Shown here piece after piece: positions 50,202 to 59,900 of a stretch of DNA of 64,000 nt. The stretch's first letter is position 1. Each line of letters starts with the position of its first letter. The notes under the pieces are model-generated. The model worked only from the letters and a program-made list of their open reading frames with translations. It was not told the origin of the DNA and did not search any database. Origin of the DNA: Mucilaginibacter lacusdianchii (GTDB lineage: Bacteria; Bacteroidota; Bacteroidia; Sphingobacteriales; Sphingobacteriaceae); assembly GCF_009770985.1 (NCBI RefSeq), contig NZ_WSRW01000001.1, positions 1,240,001-1,304,000 of the forward strand, read 5' to 3'. The position numbers and the translations under genes were made by a program.

Positions 50202-51530
50202 ATGTTTGAAAATCTTTCAGATAAGCTCGACAGGGCGTTTAAAGTCCTGAAAGGACAAGGAACCATTACCGAAATCAACGTGGCCGAAACCATGAAGGAA
50301 ATTAGAAAAGCCCTTCTGGATGCCGACGTTAACTATAAAACTGCCAAAGCCTTTACCGACGAGGTAAGGCAAAAAGCATTGGGCGAAAACGTATTAACTA
50401 CTATTTCGCCGGGTCAGTTGCTTACCAAAATCATGAACGATGAGCTGACCGCCCTGATGGGTGGCAGTACATCCGAACTGAATTTTCCGGCTACCCCTAC
50501 TATTATTCTGATTGCCGGTTTGAATGGTGCAGGTAAAACTACATTTAGCGGTAAGCTGGCTAACTTTCTGAAAACTCAGAAAAACAAAAAGCCTTTACTG
50601 GTAGCTGATGACGTTTATCGCCCGGCGGCTATCGATCAGTTGGAAGTATTAGGTCAGCAAATAAATATCCCGGTATATGCCAACCGCGAGTCGAAAGATC
50701 CGGTAGCTATTGCGCTGGAGGGTATTGCACAGGCCAAGCAAAATGGCAATAATGTGGTCATCATTGATACCGCCGGCCGTTTGGCAGTGGATGAGGCTAT
50801 GATGCAGGAAATCGAGCGCGTAAAAGCGGCTACCAATCCGCACGAGATTTTGTTTGTGGTGGATTCCATGACCGGTCAGGATGCTGTAAACACTGCTAAG
50901 GTGTTTAATGATCGTTTAGACTTTACCGGTGCCGTATTAACCAAGCTGGATGGTGATACCCGCGGTGGTGCGGCGTTGTCTATCAAATCGGTAGTTAACA
51001 AGCCTATCAAGTTTATTGGTACCGGCGAGAAGATGGAAGCGCTGGACGTGTTCCACCCGGACCGTATGGCTTCGCGTATTTTGGGCATGGGCGACGTAGT
51101 ATCCCTGGTAGAGCGTGCTCAGCAACAGTTTGACGAAAAAGAAGCTGCCGAATTACAAAAGAAGATCCGCAAAAACAAGTTTGATTTTAACGACTTCTAT
51201 AGCCAGATACAACAGATCAAGAAAATGGGTAACATGAAAGATCTGATGGGCATGATACCGGGTGTAGGCAAAATGGTAAAAGACGTAGAAATTGGCGATG
51301 ATGCCTTTAAAGCAATCGAGGCCATTATCAACTCCATGACGCCACACGAAAAATCGAATCCCGACAGCATTAACCCTAGCCGTCGTAACCGTATTGCAAA
51401 AGGTTCGGGTACCGATATTCAGGAAGTAAACCGCCTGATTAAACAATTTGAAGACATGCGCAAAATTATGAAACAGGTAAGCAACCCCGCTGCCATGGCT
51501 AATTTGATGCGCCGCATGCCGAAGATGTAA
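50202..51530 (+). CDS. ffh: Signal recognition particle protein
   Basis: The SRP54-type GTPase that delivers membrane proteins to FtsY/SecYEG with 4.5S RNA. In the 442 residues I see the N domain (MFENLSDKLDRAFKVLKGQG), the G domain with AGLNGAGKTTFSGKLA (G1, about residue 107), DDVYRPAAIDQL, VIIDTAGRLAVDEAM, TKLDGDTRGGAALS and FIGTGEKMEALDVF, and the Met-rich M domain (KKMGNMKDLMGMIPGVGKMV to MANLMRRMPKM). It is monocistronic with a terminator at 51591-51626. Confidence 0.97.
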   Translation: MFENLSDKLDRAFKVLKGQGTITEINVAETMKEIRKALLDADVNYKTAKAFTDEVRQKALGENVLTTISPGQLLTKIMNDELTALMGGSTSELNFPATPTIILIAGLNGAGKTTFSGKLANFLKTQKNKKPLLVADDVYRPAAIDQLEVLGQQINIPVYANRESKDPVAIALEGIAQAKQNGNNVVIIDTAGRLAVDEAMMQEIERVKAATNPHEILFVVDSMTGQDAVNTAKVFNDRLDFTGAVLTKLDGDTRGGAALSIKSVVNKPIKFIGTGEKMEALDVFHPDRMASRILGMGDVVSLVERAQQQFDEKEAAELQKKIRKNKFDFNDFYSQIQQIKKMGNMKDLMGMIPGVGKMVKDVEIGDDAFKAIEAIINSMTPHEKSNPDSINPSRRNRIAKGSGTDIQEVNRLIKQFEDMRKIMKQVSNPAAMANLMRRMPKM

Positions 51531-51590
51531 GTTTATTTATTAGAGCCAAGAAACAAGAGCCAGGAACCAAGAGTTTTCTGGTTAAAATAT

Positions 51591-51626
51591 AAACCGCCAT
51601 GCTGAGTTTGTTCGGCATGGCGGTTT
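51591..51626 (+). terminator. Rho-independent terminator of ffh
   Basis: AAACCGCCATGC, loop, GCATGGCGGTTT: a 12-bp perfect stem 60 bp after the ffh stop, with a modest T-run. Confidence 0.75.
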
Positions 51627-51775
51627 ACGTTTATATGATGCTGTAATCTGATGGCCACGCGCATAAGGGCTCGAAGTTTCAAACTTTGACAGCATAGGGG
51701 AAAACTTTATAAATCATCCTAATAACTTAAGAATTAAGTAATATATTTAAATTTATCTAATTTAATATTATTAAG

Positions 51776-52207
51776 TTGAATAAAAATATAGTACGAAGGT
51801 TAACCATTATCACAAGTTTAGGTGTATTTCTAATTTCACTGTTGTTTAATGCTGTTATTATTGACTATCAAGGTGTACGCTACGTTTCATCAATAGACTA
51901 CTTTTTTATGGGTAGCACAGCTTTTTTGGGAGGCGGATTATTCGAGCAAATAATTTGGTTTGCAAATCCATTATCACTAATTACAATATTTTATTTATTG
52001 AAGGATAAGCCATCAGCAAGAATAACTAGTTCCACAGCAGCTTTTTTAGCACTATCATTTTTAACTTGGAAAAAGGTATTAGGTGCAGAAAGTGGTAGTA
52101 TGGCGAAAATTATATCTCGGGAGTTGGGTTACTATTTATGGTTGTTAAGTATCATGATCTTAACATTTGGAACAAACTACTATTTTATAAATTTAAAAAG
52201 ACGTTAA
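51776..52207 (+). CDS. Hypothetical membrane protein (TTG start)
   Basis: A 143-residue protein with four hydrophobic helices: about residues 8-28 (LTIITSLGVFLISLLFNAVI), 58-77 (LFEQIIWFANPLSLITIFYL), 85-97 and 118-137 (YYLWLLSIMILTFGTNYYFI). No family is recognised. TTG 51776 is the first start and precedes helix 1; no ATG comes before it in frame. It is AT-rich relative to ffh, an accessory-type gene. Confidence 0.55.
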   Translation: MNKNIVRRLTIITSLGVFLISLLFNAVIIDYQGVRYVSSIDYFFMGSTAFLGGGLFEQIIWFANPLSLITIFYLLKDKPSARITSSTAAFLALSFLTWKKVLGAESGSMAKIISRELGYYLWLLSIMILTFGTNYYFINLKRR

Positions 52208-52559
52208 CCATTTTCTCCCGCTGTTCGAAGTCTCTAAAATTCGAACAGCCAAAATCATTTCAAGTGGTCTTTCTTAATTTATCGCCGCTAGTCAATATAT
52301 ATTAAGCACTATGTAAGACAGTTTCCCCAATTTGGGGAATTATTCACAACGCTTGCTGGTATTATTAACCCCACTACAAAATCACCATATATTGTTTCAT
52401 TTAAAAAATCAGCATTTTTAAGCTCAAATTGGTGTATTTCTCATAAAAACGGGCATATTTCGGGGCATATTATGATATAAGTCAGGTAACGGCATATGAG
52501 TTGTCTATATCTTAACAGATAATTCATCTAACACAAACTACGCTAATACCCTGATTAAT
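52208..52559. other. 352-bp intergenic region with two palindromes
   Basis: It contains a 9-bp inverted repeat CTGTTCGAA / TTCGAACAG (52221-52248), without a T-run, and a near-perfect TTCCCCAA-t-TTGGGGAA (52323-52339). The rest is AT-rich and shows nothing else. Confidence 0.5.
52323..52339. promoter_or_regulatory. Palindrome, possible operator
   Basis: TTCCCCAA-t-TTGGGGAA is perfectly symmetric over 8 bp on each side. It lies 220 bp before the lipoprotein gene at 52560. No regulator is known. Confidence 0.3.
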
Positions 52560-53306
52560 ATGAAACTACAATTAAACCGTGCTGCTGTAATCGTATTGTT
52601 TGCCGCCGCTTCATTTTTCACCAGCTGCAAAAGCTATAACGTTGCTTCTCGTTATACATCTAAATACATTAATGCCAATACCGGCAAAGTATCGGCTCAG
52701 GTACCCGAAACTTTTGAGCTGGGTTATACCATGCTGGCATTAACTGATCTGGCCCAAACTGATACCACCATCATCAACAAAAACACTGCTTATTATCACG
52801 AACTGATGGCTTGGTTTAATAAATATAAAGATCATAAAGGTGTGCGCCACCTGAATGCCGACTTAAACCGTAATGCTAATATGATCAAATGCTATCTGGA
52901 CGGTTTATATGCATTTCAACTGAACGATGGTCGTGTGGCTTTAAAAACCAGCTACCGCATTGATTTAAATAAAGTTGACTTTAAACGTTATGCCCTGCTG
53001 TTGCAAAACTTTTATAAAGAAACCAACTTTCACGAGTTTTATACCCAGCACCAAGGTATGTATGCTGATATGGTACAAAGAGCTAACGGTATGTTTAATT
53101 ATAATGAGATGCAAAAAGGTATAAGCACTCAGGCCAACGGCTATCAGGTTGTGTTATCGCCACTTATCAACGCTTACGCCGGTACTATGCAAATCAAAGG
53201 TCATACTTACAACGAGTGCATTGTTTTTCCGCGGATGTCTACCAACGGTTTAAGCTATGCCTTTAAAGAAAATATAGCTATTGATAACAAATCAAAAGCA
53301 TATTAA
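52560..53306 (+). CDS. Lipoprotein of unknown function
   Basis: A 248-residue protein. The signal peptide ends in FFTSC (Cys22, lipobox-like). The mature part begins KSYNVASRYTSKYINANTGK and is mixed alpha/beta (MLALTDLAQTDTTIINKNTA, FQLNDGRVALKTSYRIDLNK). There are no catalytic motifs I can name. A clean terminator follows, and the 352-bp upstream gap holds its probable control region. Confidence 0.75.
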   Translation: MKLQLNRAAVIVLFAAASFFTSCKSYNVASRYTSKYINANTGKVSAQVPETFELGYTMLALTDLAQTDTTIINKNTAYYHELMAWFNKYKDHKGVRHLNADLNRNANMIKCYLDGLYAFQLNDGRVALKTSYRIDLNKVDFKRYALLLQNFYKETNFHEFYTQHQGMYADMVQRANGMFNYNEMQKGISTQANGYQVVLSPLINAYAGTMQIKGHTYNECIVFPRMSTNGLSYAFKENIAIDNKSKAY

Positions 53307-53326
53307 TAATTAAAGTTCATCATGTT

Positions 53327-53357
53327 AAAAGGCCGTCTATAGCAGACGGCCTTTTTT
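53327..53357 (+). terminator. Rho-independent terminator
   Basis: AAAAGGCCGTCT, ATAGC, AGACGGCCTTTTTT: a strong stem with a U-run, 20 bp after the lipoprotein gene. Confidence 0.88.
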
Positions 53358-53696
53358 ATGTTTAAGAAAAATTAGGATACGCATTCAAACACAACACATT
53401 GATGAACTTATAAGGATGAATTGTCGGGCTACAAAACCTTTTAAGGTAGGAAAAACATTTATCGAGCAAACCTTTGCCGCTTGGTTTAATTAGTTGGATG
53501 GTTGTGAGCCGGGTAAAGCAAAATCAAACGAGTATCAAATCAAAGAAATAATTAATGCTTTAACTTTATGTATTTGTGAGCGCTGGTAATGATTGGCATC
53601 AAAGTCATAAGCAAATTTTTTAAAAATTAACCATTTTAATTAGAAGTGTTGTATCTATGTAAAACAATATCCCTGGTTAATTTTTAATACACCTTT
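53358..53696. other. 339-bp intergenic region, nothing recognised
   Basis: AT-rich DNA between a terminator and the multi-PAS kinase gene. No palindrome, promoter match or open frame of interest was seen. Confidence 0.5.
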
Positions 53697-56015
53697 ATGC
53701 CTAATACATCCATTTCAAACGAGATACCATACTTTATGCAAGGTGGTGGCGAAATGGGACAACTAATTCGAAACACCAACTGGAACGAAACTGCTTTGGG
53801 CGACCCAATGCAATGGCACGTTGCATTAAAAAGTGCGGTTAGTATCACGCTAAATTCAGTTTTACCCATGTCTGTATTGTGGGGACCGGAGTATACGCTT
53901 ATTTACAATAATGGATTAAAGCAGATACTGGCCTCTGGCAACTATCCCAAAACATTGGGCTATAGTGCTTATGATGCTTTTCCAAACTTTTGGCCACAAA
54001 TAGAATCTATGGTGCAACAGGCTAACCAAGGGAAGCCTATAGCTATACAAAACTTTAAAACGTTTTCGGTGATAAACGGATCGGTAACCGACCGTTATTT
54101 TGATTTTTCATTTACGCCATTATATGTTGATAATGGCCATATTGGGGGTATACTAATTACTTTATTTGAAACCACCGAAAAGTATATAGCAGAAACAAAA
54201 TTGCAGCAAAGCAATGCCGAGCTGGAGTTCACTATCAACGCCGCCGAACTGGCCACCTGGAACTTGGATACTGCTACCAACACTTTTACTGGCAGCAAAC
54301 GCCTGGCCGAGTGGTTTGACTTGCCTGATACCAATCATACCAACCTTGAACTAGCTGTACAAAAATTGTTGCCCACTGATCAAAAGCGCGTTGCAGAAGC
54401 TATCAGCCGTGCACTTGATCCGGCATCGGGTGGTGATTACGAAGTAGATTATTGTATTCAAACCAATGATACAGATGAGCGCTTTATCCGAGCTAAAGGA
54501 AAAGCATTTTTTAAAGATAACGGCGAACCCTTACGCCTGGTAGGTGTTTCTATTGATATTACACGCGATGTATTAGCCAAACAGGCCATTGCCAGAAGTG
54601 AAGAGAACTTGCTTAACCTGGTACGCAATGCACCGGTAGCCATGACGGTTTTTAAAGGTTCGGAACATGTGATCAGCCTCATCAATCAACGCACGCTGGA
54701 TATGTGGCAAACCAGTCTTGAGCATGTGATGTACCGGCCTTTATTCGAAGCCTTCCCGCATATTAAAAAGCAAGGGTTAGAAGATATGCTGCAAAAGGTT
54801 TACACCACGGGGCAAAGCGTTTCAGTAACGGCTATGCCGGTTACTATCACCCGTAACAATACAGCAGAAACTCGTTATTACGATTTTAGTTACGAAGCAT
54901 TGCGAGATGCCAATAACCAGATTGCCGGCGTTATTACCGTTGGCATAGATACCACCGAGGCGGTAGTAGCGCGGCAAAAAATTGAAGAAGCCGAAGAGCG
55001 GGTGCGTGTGGCTGTAGAAGCTGCCGATATTGGTACTTTCGATTTAACCGTAGATACGCATTATATTATCACCTCTCCTCGTTTCGACGAAATTTTTGGC
55101 GTCCGAAAATCAACCAACCACGATGATTATTTTAACGTAATCCATACCGAAGATTTGGTAGAGCGTGAACGTACACTTAATGTTGCCTTTGAAACCGGAA
55201 AGTTGTACCAAATTTACCGTGTGATAAAACAAGACGGCCGTATTAGCTGGGTGCAGCTGCAAGGAAAGGTTTATTATGATAGCGAAGGTAAACCAAAACG
55301 GATATTAGGTACCGCACTGGATATTACCGAGCAAAAACGTTTGCAGCAGCTGAAAGATGACTTTATCAGCATAGCCAGTCATGAATTAAAAACACCGCTA
55401 ACCAGCCTTAATGCTTCGTTGCAGCTACTTACCCGCAAATTAAGTATGGGTAGTACCGCAGCTGTATCGGCTTTGCTGTCACAATCCAACACCAGCCTTA
55501 AAAAGCTGATTAAGCTGGCGTCTGATCTGCTTAACGTAACTAAAATACGCGAAGGTCAGGTAGCACTTAATTACACCAGCTTTGTAATATCTAAATTGGT
55601 GTACGCCTGTTGCCATAATTTAATCAACGACGATTATACTTTGCAGATTACAGGTGATATGAACGTTGAAGTTATGGCTGATGCCAGTAAAATTGAGCAG
55701 GTAATTGTAAATTTTGTGAGTAATGCTGCTAAATATGCGCCTCAATCACCTCGTATTGTTGTTCACATTACTAATGAAGAACAAATTGTACGTGTGGCGG
55801 TAACCGATAAAGGTCCGGGTATAACGCCCGATAAAGTGCCTTACTTGTTTGACCGTTATTTTCAGGTAGAAAGCAACGGTGTGCAGTTTTCAGGTTTAGG
55901 CTTGGGGCTTTACATCTCATCCGAAATTATTAAGCGGCATGGGGGCGAGATAGGAGTATCCAGTCAGCTTGGCGACGGCAGTACGTTTTGGTTTACTTTG
56001 CCAAAAATTGATTAG
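53697..56015 (+). CDS. Multi-PAS cytosolic sensor histidine kinase
   Basis: A 772-residue soluble kinase. Residues about 15-165 form a PAS-like input domain (TLIYNNGLKQILASGNYPKT). They are followed by three PAS domains at about 168-290, 300-420 and 425-545 (for example FDEIFGVRKSTNHDDYFNVI, ITEQKRLQQLKDDFISIA). HisKA has HELKTPLTSLNASL with His562. The ATPase domain shows VIVNFVSNAAKYAPQ (N) and SGLGLGLYISSEIIK (G2). There are no membrane helices. It is an orphan kinase in a neighbourhood of light-sensing genes, so it may share their output. Confidence 0.9.
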   Translation: MPNTSISNEIPYFMQGGGEMGQLIRNTNWNETALGDPMQWHVALKSAVSITLNSVLPMSVLWGPEYTLIYNNGLKQILASGNYPKTLGYSAYDAFPNFWPQIESMVQQANQGKPIAIQNFKTFSVINGSVTDRYFDFSFTPLYVDNGHIGGILITLFETTEKYIAETKLQQSNAELEFTINAAELATWNLDTATNTFTGSKRLAEWFDLPDTNHTNLELAVQKLLPTDQKRVAEAISRALDPASGGDYEVDYCIQTNDTDERFIRAKGKAFFKDNGEPLRLVGVSIDITRDVLAKQAIARSEENLLNLVRNAPVAMTVFKGSEHVISLINQRTLDMWQTSLEHVMYRPLFEAFPHIKKQGLEDMLQKVYTTGQSVSVTAMPVTITRNNTAETRYYDFSYEALRDANNQIAGVITVGIDTTEAVVARQKIEEAEERVRVAVEAADIGTFDLTVDTHYIITSPRFDEIFGVRKSTNHDDYFNVIHTEDLVERERTLNVAFETGKLYQIYRVIKQDGRISWVQLQGKVYYDSEGKPKRILGTALDITEQKRLQQLKDDFISIASHELKTPLTSLNASLQLLTRKLSMGSTAAVSALLSQSNTSLKKLIKLASDLLNVTKIREGQVALNYTSFVISKLVYACCHNLINDDYTLQITGDMNVEVMADASKIEQVIVNFVSNAAKYAPQSPRIVVHITNEEQIVRVAVTDKGPGITPDKVPYLFDRYFQVESNGVQFSGLGLGLYISSEIIKRHGGEIGVSSQLGDGSTFWFTLPKID

Positions 56016-56127
56016 TTAAGAGGATGATAAAAGCGATACGGGAATATCGGTTTGAGATACCATACCTATCGCAATCATCACGCAATAAATTAATATCTTT
56101 AGCGCTTCAAAATAAAGCTTTATCACG

Positions 56128-57666
56128 TTGTTAGTAAAAACGTTTGGCAGCGCCGTATACGGCATACAGGCTACCACCATTACTGTAGAAGTTAATATTG
56201 CTGCCGGTACCAAATATTTTATTGTGGGGTTGCCCGATGTAGCCATCAAAGAAAGCTATTACCGTATCGAGTCGGCCTTAAAAAACTGTAGCTACAAAAT
56301 GCCGCGCCAGCAGGTGGTGGTTAACATGGCCCCAGCCGATATCCGCAAAGAAGGTTCAGCTTACGATTTAACTATTGCTACCGCTATTTTGGCTGCCTCT
56401 GGCCAGATGGAAGCTAATGATCTGGATAAGTATATTATTATGGGCGAGTTATCACTGGATGGTGGTCTGCAACCTATCAAAGGTGCTTTGCCTATTGCCA
56501 TCCAAGCCCGTAAGGAAGGTTTTAAAGGGTTCATTTTGCCCAAACAAAATGCCCGTGAGGCCGCTATTGTAAATGATTTGGAGGTATATGGCATTGAAAC
56601 CATCAAAGACATTGCCGACTTTTTTAACCGCGAAACCAAGCTTAAGCGTGAAGTTGTAAATACCCGCGAAGAGTTTTATGATAGCCTGAGCAATTATGAC
56701 AGCGACTTCAGCGAAGTAAAAGGCCAGGAAAATATTAAACGTGCACTGGAAATAGCCGCGGCTGGTGGTCATAATGTGATATTGATTGGCCCCCCCGGTG
56801 CCGGTAAAACCATGCTGGCCCGACGTATGCCATCAATTATGCCGCCATTGAGTATACACGAGGCATTGGAAACTACTAAGATACATTCGGTAGCCGGCAA
56901 ACTTAAAGCTTCGGATGCTTTGGTAAGAATAAGGCCTTTCCGTTCGCCGCACCACACCATTAGTGACGTTGCCTTGGTTGGCGGTGGCAGCAACCCACAA
57001 CCCGGCGAGATATCATTAGCTCACAACGGTGTATTGTTTTTAGACGAACTGCCCGAATTTAAACGTACGGTGCTCGAGGTAATGCGCCAGCCGCTGGAAG
57101 AGCGCCGTATCACCGTATCGCGGGCACGTTTTACGGTCGATTACCCGTCAAGCTTTATGTTGGTGGCTTCCATGAACCCCTGTCCTTGCGGTTATTACAA
57201 TCATCCCGAAAAAGAATGTACCTGTCCGTCTGGCGCAGTGCAAAAGTACCTGAGCAAAGTATCGGGCCCTTTATTAGACCGTATTGATTTACACGTAGAG
57301 GTTACACCGGTTAACTTTGATGCTTTGTCGTCTGAACGGGTGGCCGAAAAGAGCGAAGATATCCGCGAGCGGGTTATCAAAGCACGCGATATACAATCGC
57401 AGCGTTTTGGTAATAAGCCCGACCTACACGCCAATGCACAAATGAGTGCCAGTATGGTGCGCGATGTATGTAAAATTAACGCTGCCGGGCAAAATCTGCT
57501 CAAAAAGGCAATGGAGAAATTGGGTCTTTCGGCCCGTGCGTACGACCGTATTTTGAAAGTAGCCCGAACAATCGCCGATTTGGCTAATAGTGAGGAAATT
57601 CAGTTAGAGCACTTAGCCGAAGCTATCCACTTCCGCAGCCTGGATAGGGAGGGCTGGGCAGGATAA
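56128..57666 (+). CDS. yifB: YifB family Mg-chelatase-like AAA ATPase
   Basis: A 512-residue protein of the ComM/YifB family, ATPases thought to drive branch migration in natural transformation (ComM). The N-terminal domain is [39 protein letters not shown]. Walker A is [13 protein letters not shown] (about residue 221), Walker B is [11 protein letters not shown], and the sensor regions are [14 protein letters not shown] and [14 protein letters not shown]. The family start [12 protein letters not shown] fixes the unusual TTG start at 56128. Confidence 0.92.
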   Translation: MLVKTFGSAVYGIQATTITVEVNIAAGTKYFIVGLPDVAIKESYYRIESALKNCSYKMPRQQVVVNMAPADIRKEGSAYDLTIATAILAASGQMEANDLDKYIIMGELSLDGGLQPIKGALPIAIQARKEGFKGFILPKQNAREAAIVNDLEVYGIETIKDIADFFNRETKLKREVVNTREEFYDSLSNYDSDFSEVKGQENIKRALEIAAAGGHNVILIGPPGAGKTMLARRMPSIMPPLSIHEALETTKIHSVAGKLKASDALVRIRPFRSPHHTISDVALVGGGSNPQPGEISLAHNGVLFLDELPEFKRTVLEVMRQPLEERRITVSRARFTVDYPSSFMLVASMNPCPCGYYNHPEKECTCPSGAVQKYLSKVSGPLLDRIDLHVEVTPVNFDALSSERVAEKSEDIRERVIKARDIQSQRFGNKPDLHANAQMSASMVRDVCKINAAGQNLLKKAMEKLGLSARAYDRILKVARTIADLANSEEIQLEHLAEAIHFRSLDREGWAG

Positions 57667-57805
57667 GATTTATAAGCATCTTAATTAAAGTAACAATTGT
57701 TTTACATTTAAGTAATTCTACTCCTAATAGCGCTAAATTGCTCGTTTTGGTTAAAATGTCCTACCTTAGCATTTCTATAGTCTACCACCTCTATAGAAAA
57801 ACATA

Positions 57806-58372
57806 ATGCTTGCTGATCAACTAAAGACTGATACCCTAATTAACCACCAGCAATTAGAAAAAATGCTGGTGGGCCGTATGAAAGCCATACGGTCTAAAAA
57901 CGATTATATTCAATTGCTTCAATTGTTTTACAGCTACTTTGGTGGTTTGGAAGAACAAATTAACTCGCATATTAACGAAAACTTATTGCCCGATTATGTT
58001 CATAGGCGTAAATCAGCAGCATTAGCTGATGATATTACAGTTTTAGGCGGTGTAACGATGCCTAAAGCTACCGAAACTGATTTGCCAGAAATAAGCAATG
58101 CGCAGCAGGCATTTGCAGCTTTGTATGTGATAGAAGGATCAACCCTGGGCGGCAAAATTATTAGCCAGATGATGGCACGCCAGCTAGAAATTATTGATGG
58201 CAAGGGCTTGTCTTTCTTTAACAGTTATGGCGATGATACTGAACTGATGTGGGGCCGTTTTAAAGAAGCGCTTAACCAACAAGCAAACACGAAAGCTGAG
58301 GAAGACGACGTTATAGATACAGCAAACCAGACGTTTATTAAATTTAAAAACTGGGTGGAACAGCATGGCTAA
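57806..58372 (+). CDS. bphO: Heme oxygenase (biliverdin-forming, BphO-like)
   Basis: Breaks heme to biliverdin, iron and CO. The 188-residue all-helical protein fits the HugZ/BphO class: the proximal His region TLINHQQLEKMLVGRM, the middle helix LQLFYSYFGGLEEQINSHIN, and the distal helix AAFAALYVIEGSTLGGKIIS, the family's signature for the heme pocket. It overlaps the bacteriophytochrome gene by 8 bases, so biliverdin is made beside its apoprotein. That linkage strongly supports the function. Confidence 0.88.
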   Translation: MLADQLKTDTLINHQQLEKMLVGRMKAIRSKNDYIQLLQLFYSYFGGLEEQINSHINENLLPDYVHRRKSAALADDITVLGGVTMPKATETDLPEISNAQQAFAALYVIEGSTLGGKIISQMMARQLEIIDGKGLSFFNSYGDDTELMWGRFKEALNQQANTKAEEDDVIDTANQTFIKFKNWVEQHG

Positions 58373-59873
58373 TCAAAAAAATTACGATTCGGACTTTTGT
58401 GGCAGCTTGCCCCTGCATCATGTAAACATGATACAGCCGCATGGCTATCTACTGGTTTTAATCCGCGACGGGTTCAGTATTATTCAGGCAAGTGAAAACG
58501 TAGCCGATTTGCTGGGTAAACCGGTTGCTGATGTAATGAATACACCATTCAGCCAGTATATTAGTGAAAATGAAATCAGCCGTTTACAAAGCCGTTTTGT
58601 GGCCGAAGATAAAGTTCCTTTAATGCTTACGGTAAACAACCAACGCGTTTTAGTGCTGGTACATACCAAAGAAAAATATATCATTCTGGAACTGGAAAAG
58701 GCCGAAGAAAATTTGGAGCGGTCTTTTGTGGATGTGTTTCAGGAAGTGAAATACAGCATGGCTGCTATTGATGCAGCCAGCTCTGTGCAGGATGCTTGTA
58801 ATACCGCCATTCATGAATTGAAAAGCTTATCCGGCTTTGATGGTGTGATGATGTACCGTTTTGATGATAACTGGAACGGAACCGTTATTGCCGAAGAAAA
58901 AGAAGAAGGCCTGGAACATTACCTGGGCTTAACTTTCCCGGCATCTGATGTGCCTAAGCAGGCCCGTCAGCTTTACCTGAAAAACCCTTACCGGCTGATA
59001 CCAAATCGTAATTATGCACCTGTGCGTTTGTTCCCGGTACTTAATCCGCTGACGAACTCTTTTACCGATTTATCTGACTGTAATTTGCGTAGCGTAGCTG
59101 CAGTTCATTTAGAATATCTGGAAAGCATGTACGTGGTAGCATCCATGTCCATCCGGGTAATTTGCAATGACCGTTTGTGGGGATTAATCGCCTGCCATCA
59201 TAAAACACCGCATTATCTAAACTTTGAGATTTGCTCTATGTTTGAGTTGCTGTCGGGTGTAATATCCAACAAAATTACTTCTATAATCAATAAAGAAGAG
59301 TACGATTTTGTGAATACGTTACAAAGCCAGCGTGTAATGCTAACGGCACAAGTTTACGCTGAAAACAACATTACAAAGGGGCTTTTACATGACGAGGGTA
59401 CCAACATTTTGAATTTGTTTAAAGCTACCGGCGCCGTAATTTTTCTTAATGGAAAATCAGCAACTTATGGCGACGTACCTAGCGAGGAGTATTTAGAAAA
59501 CTTGTCGTTATGGCTGCAAGGCAAGGTTATAGACAAAGTATACGCTACCAATCATCTGGCTGACGCTTATGACGAAGCTTTTAACTATACCGAACAAGCC
59601 AGCGGCATGCTTGTTATTCCGATAGATAGTTTGGCTGGTGAGTACATTGTATGTTTTAGGCCCGAGGGTATACATACCATCAATTGGGGCGGTAATCCTA
59701 ATCAGGCTATTAATTTTGAAGATGATGGCCGAAACTATCATCCTCGAAATTCATTTAAGCTTTGGCAGGAAACGGTAAAACATACCTCGCTGCCATGGCA
59801 TGAGCAGGAGCTTAACGTGGCGGAAACTCTGCGAAGTTTTATTTTTGAATTTAAAACCAGGCAATTAGCATAA
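58365..59873 (+). CDS. bphP: Bacteriophytochrome photosensory module without kinase
   Basis: A 502-residue PAS-GAF-PHY protein. The N-terminus DFCGSLPLHHVNMIQPHGYL contains Cys12, the expected biliverdin attachment site, and the IQPHG motif. The GAF domain (about 135-310) has YRFDDNWNGTVIAEEKEEG and the chromophore pocket TFPASDVPKQARQLYL. The PHY domain (about 320-500) ends with SLPWHEQELNVAETLRSFIF. There is no histidine kinase or other output domain, so it must act through a partner. The CheB-CheR-PAS protein 27 bp downstream is the likely one. Confidence 0.92.
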   Translation: MANQKNYDSDFCGSLPLHHVNMIQPHGYLLVLIRDGFSIIQASENVADLLGKPVADVMNTPFSQYISENEISRLQSRFVAEDKVPLMLTVNNQRVLVLVHTKEKYIILELEKAEENLERSFVDVFQEVKYSMAAIDAASSVQDACNTAIHELKSLSGFDGVMMYRFDDNWNGTVIAEEKEEGLEHYLGLTFPASDVPKQARQLYLKNPYRLIPNRNYAPVRLFPVLNPLTNSFTDLSDCNLRSVAAVHLEYLESMYVVASMSIRVICNDRLWGLIACHHKTPHYLNFEICSMFELLSGVISNKITSIINKEEYDFVNTLQSQRVMLTAQVYAENNITKGLLHDEGTNILNLFKATGAVIFLNGKSATYGDVPSEEYLENLSLWLQGKVIDKVYATNHLADAYDEAFNYTEQASGMLVIPIDSLAGEYIVCFRPEGIHTINWGGNPNQAINFEDDGRNYHPRNSFKLWQETVKHTSLPWHEQELNVAETLRSFIFEFKTRQLA

Positions 59874-59900
59874 GTGCGGTCAAAAACAGTGAATGAAGGC

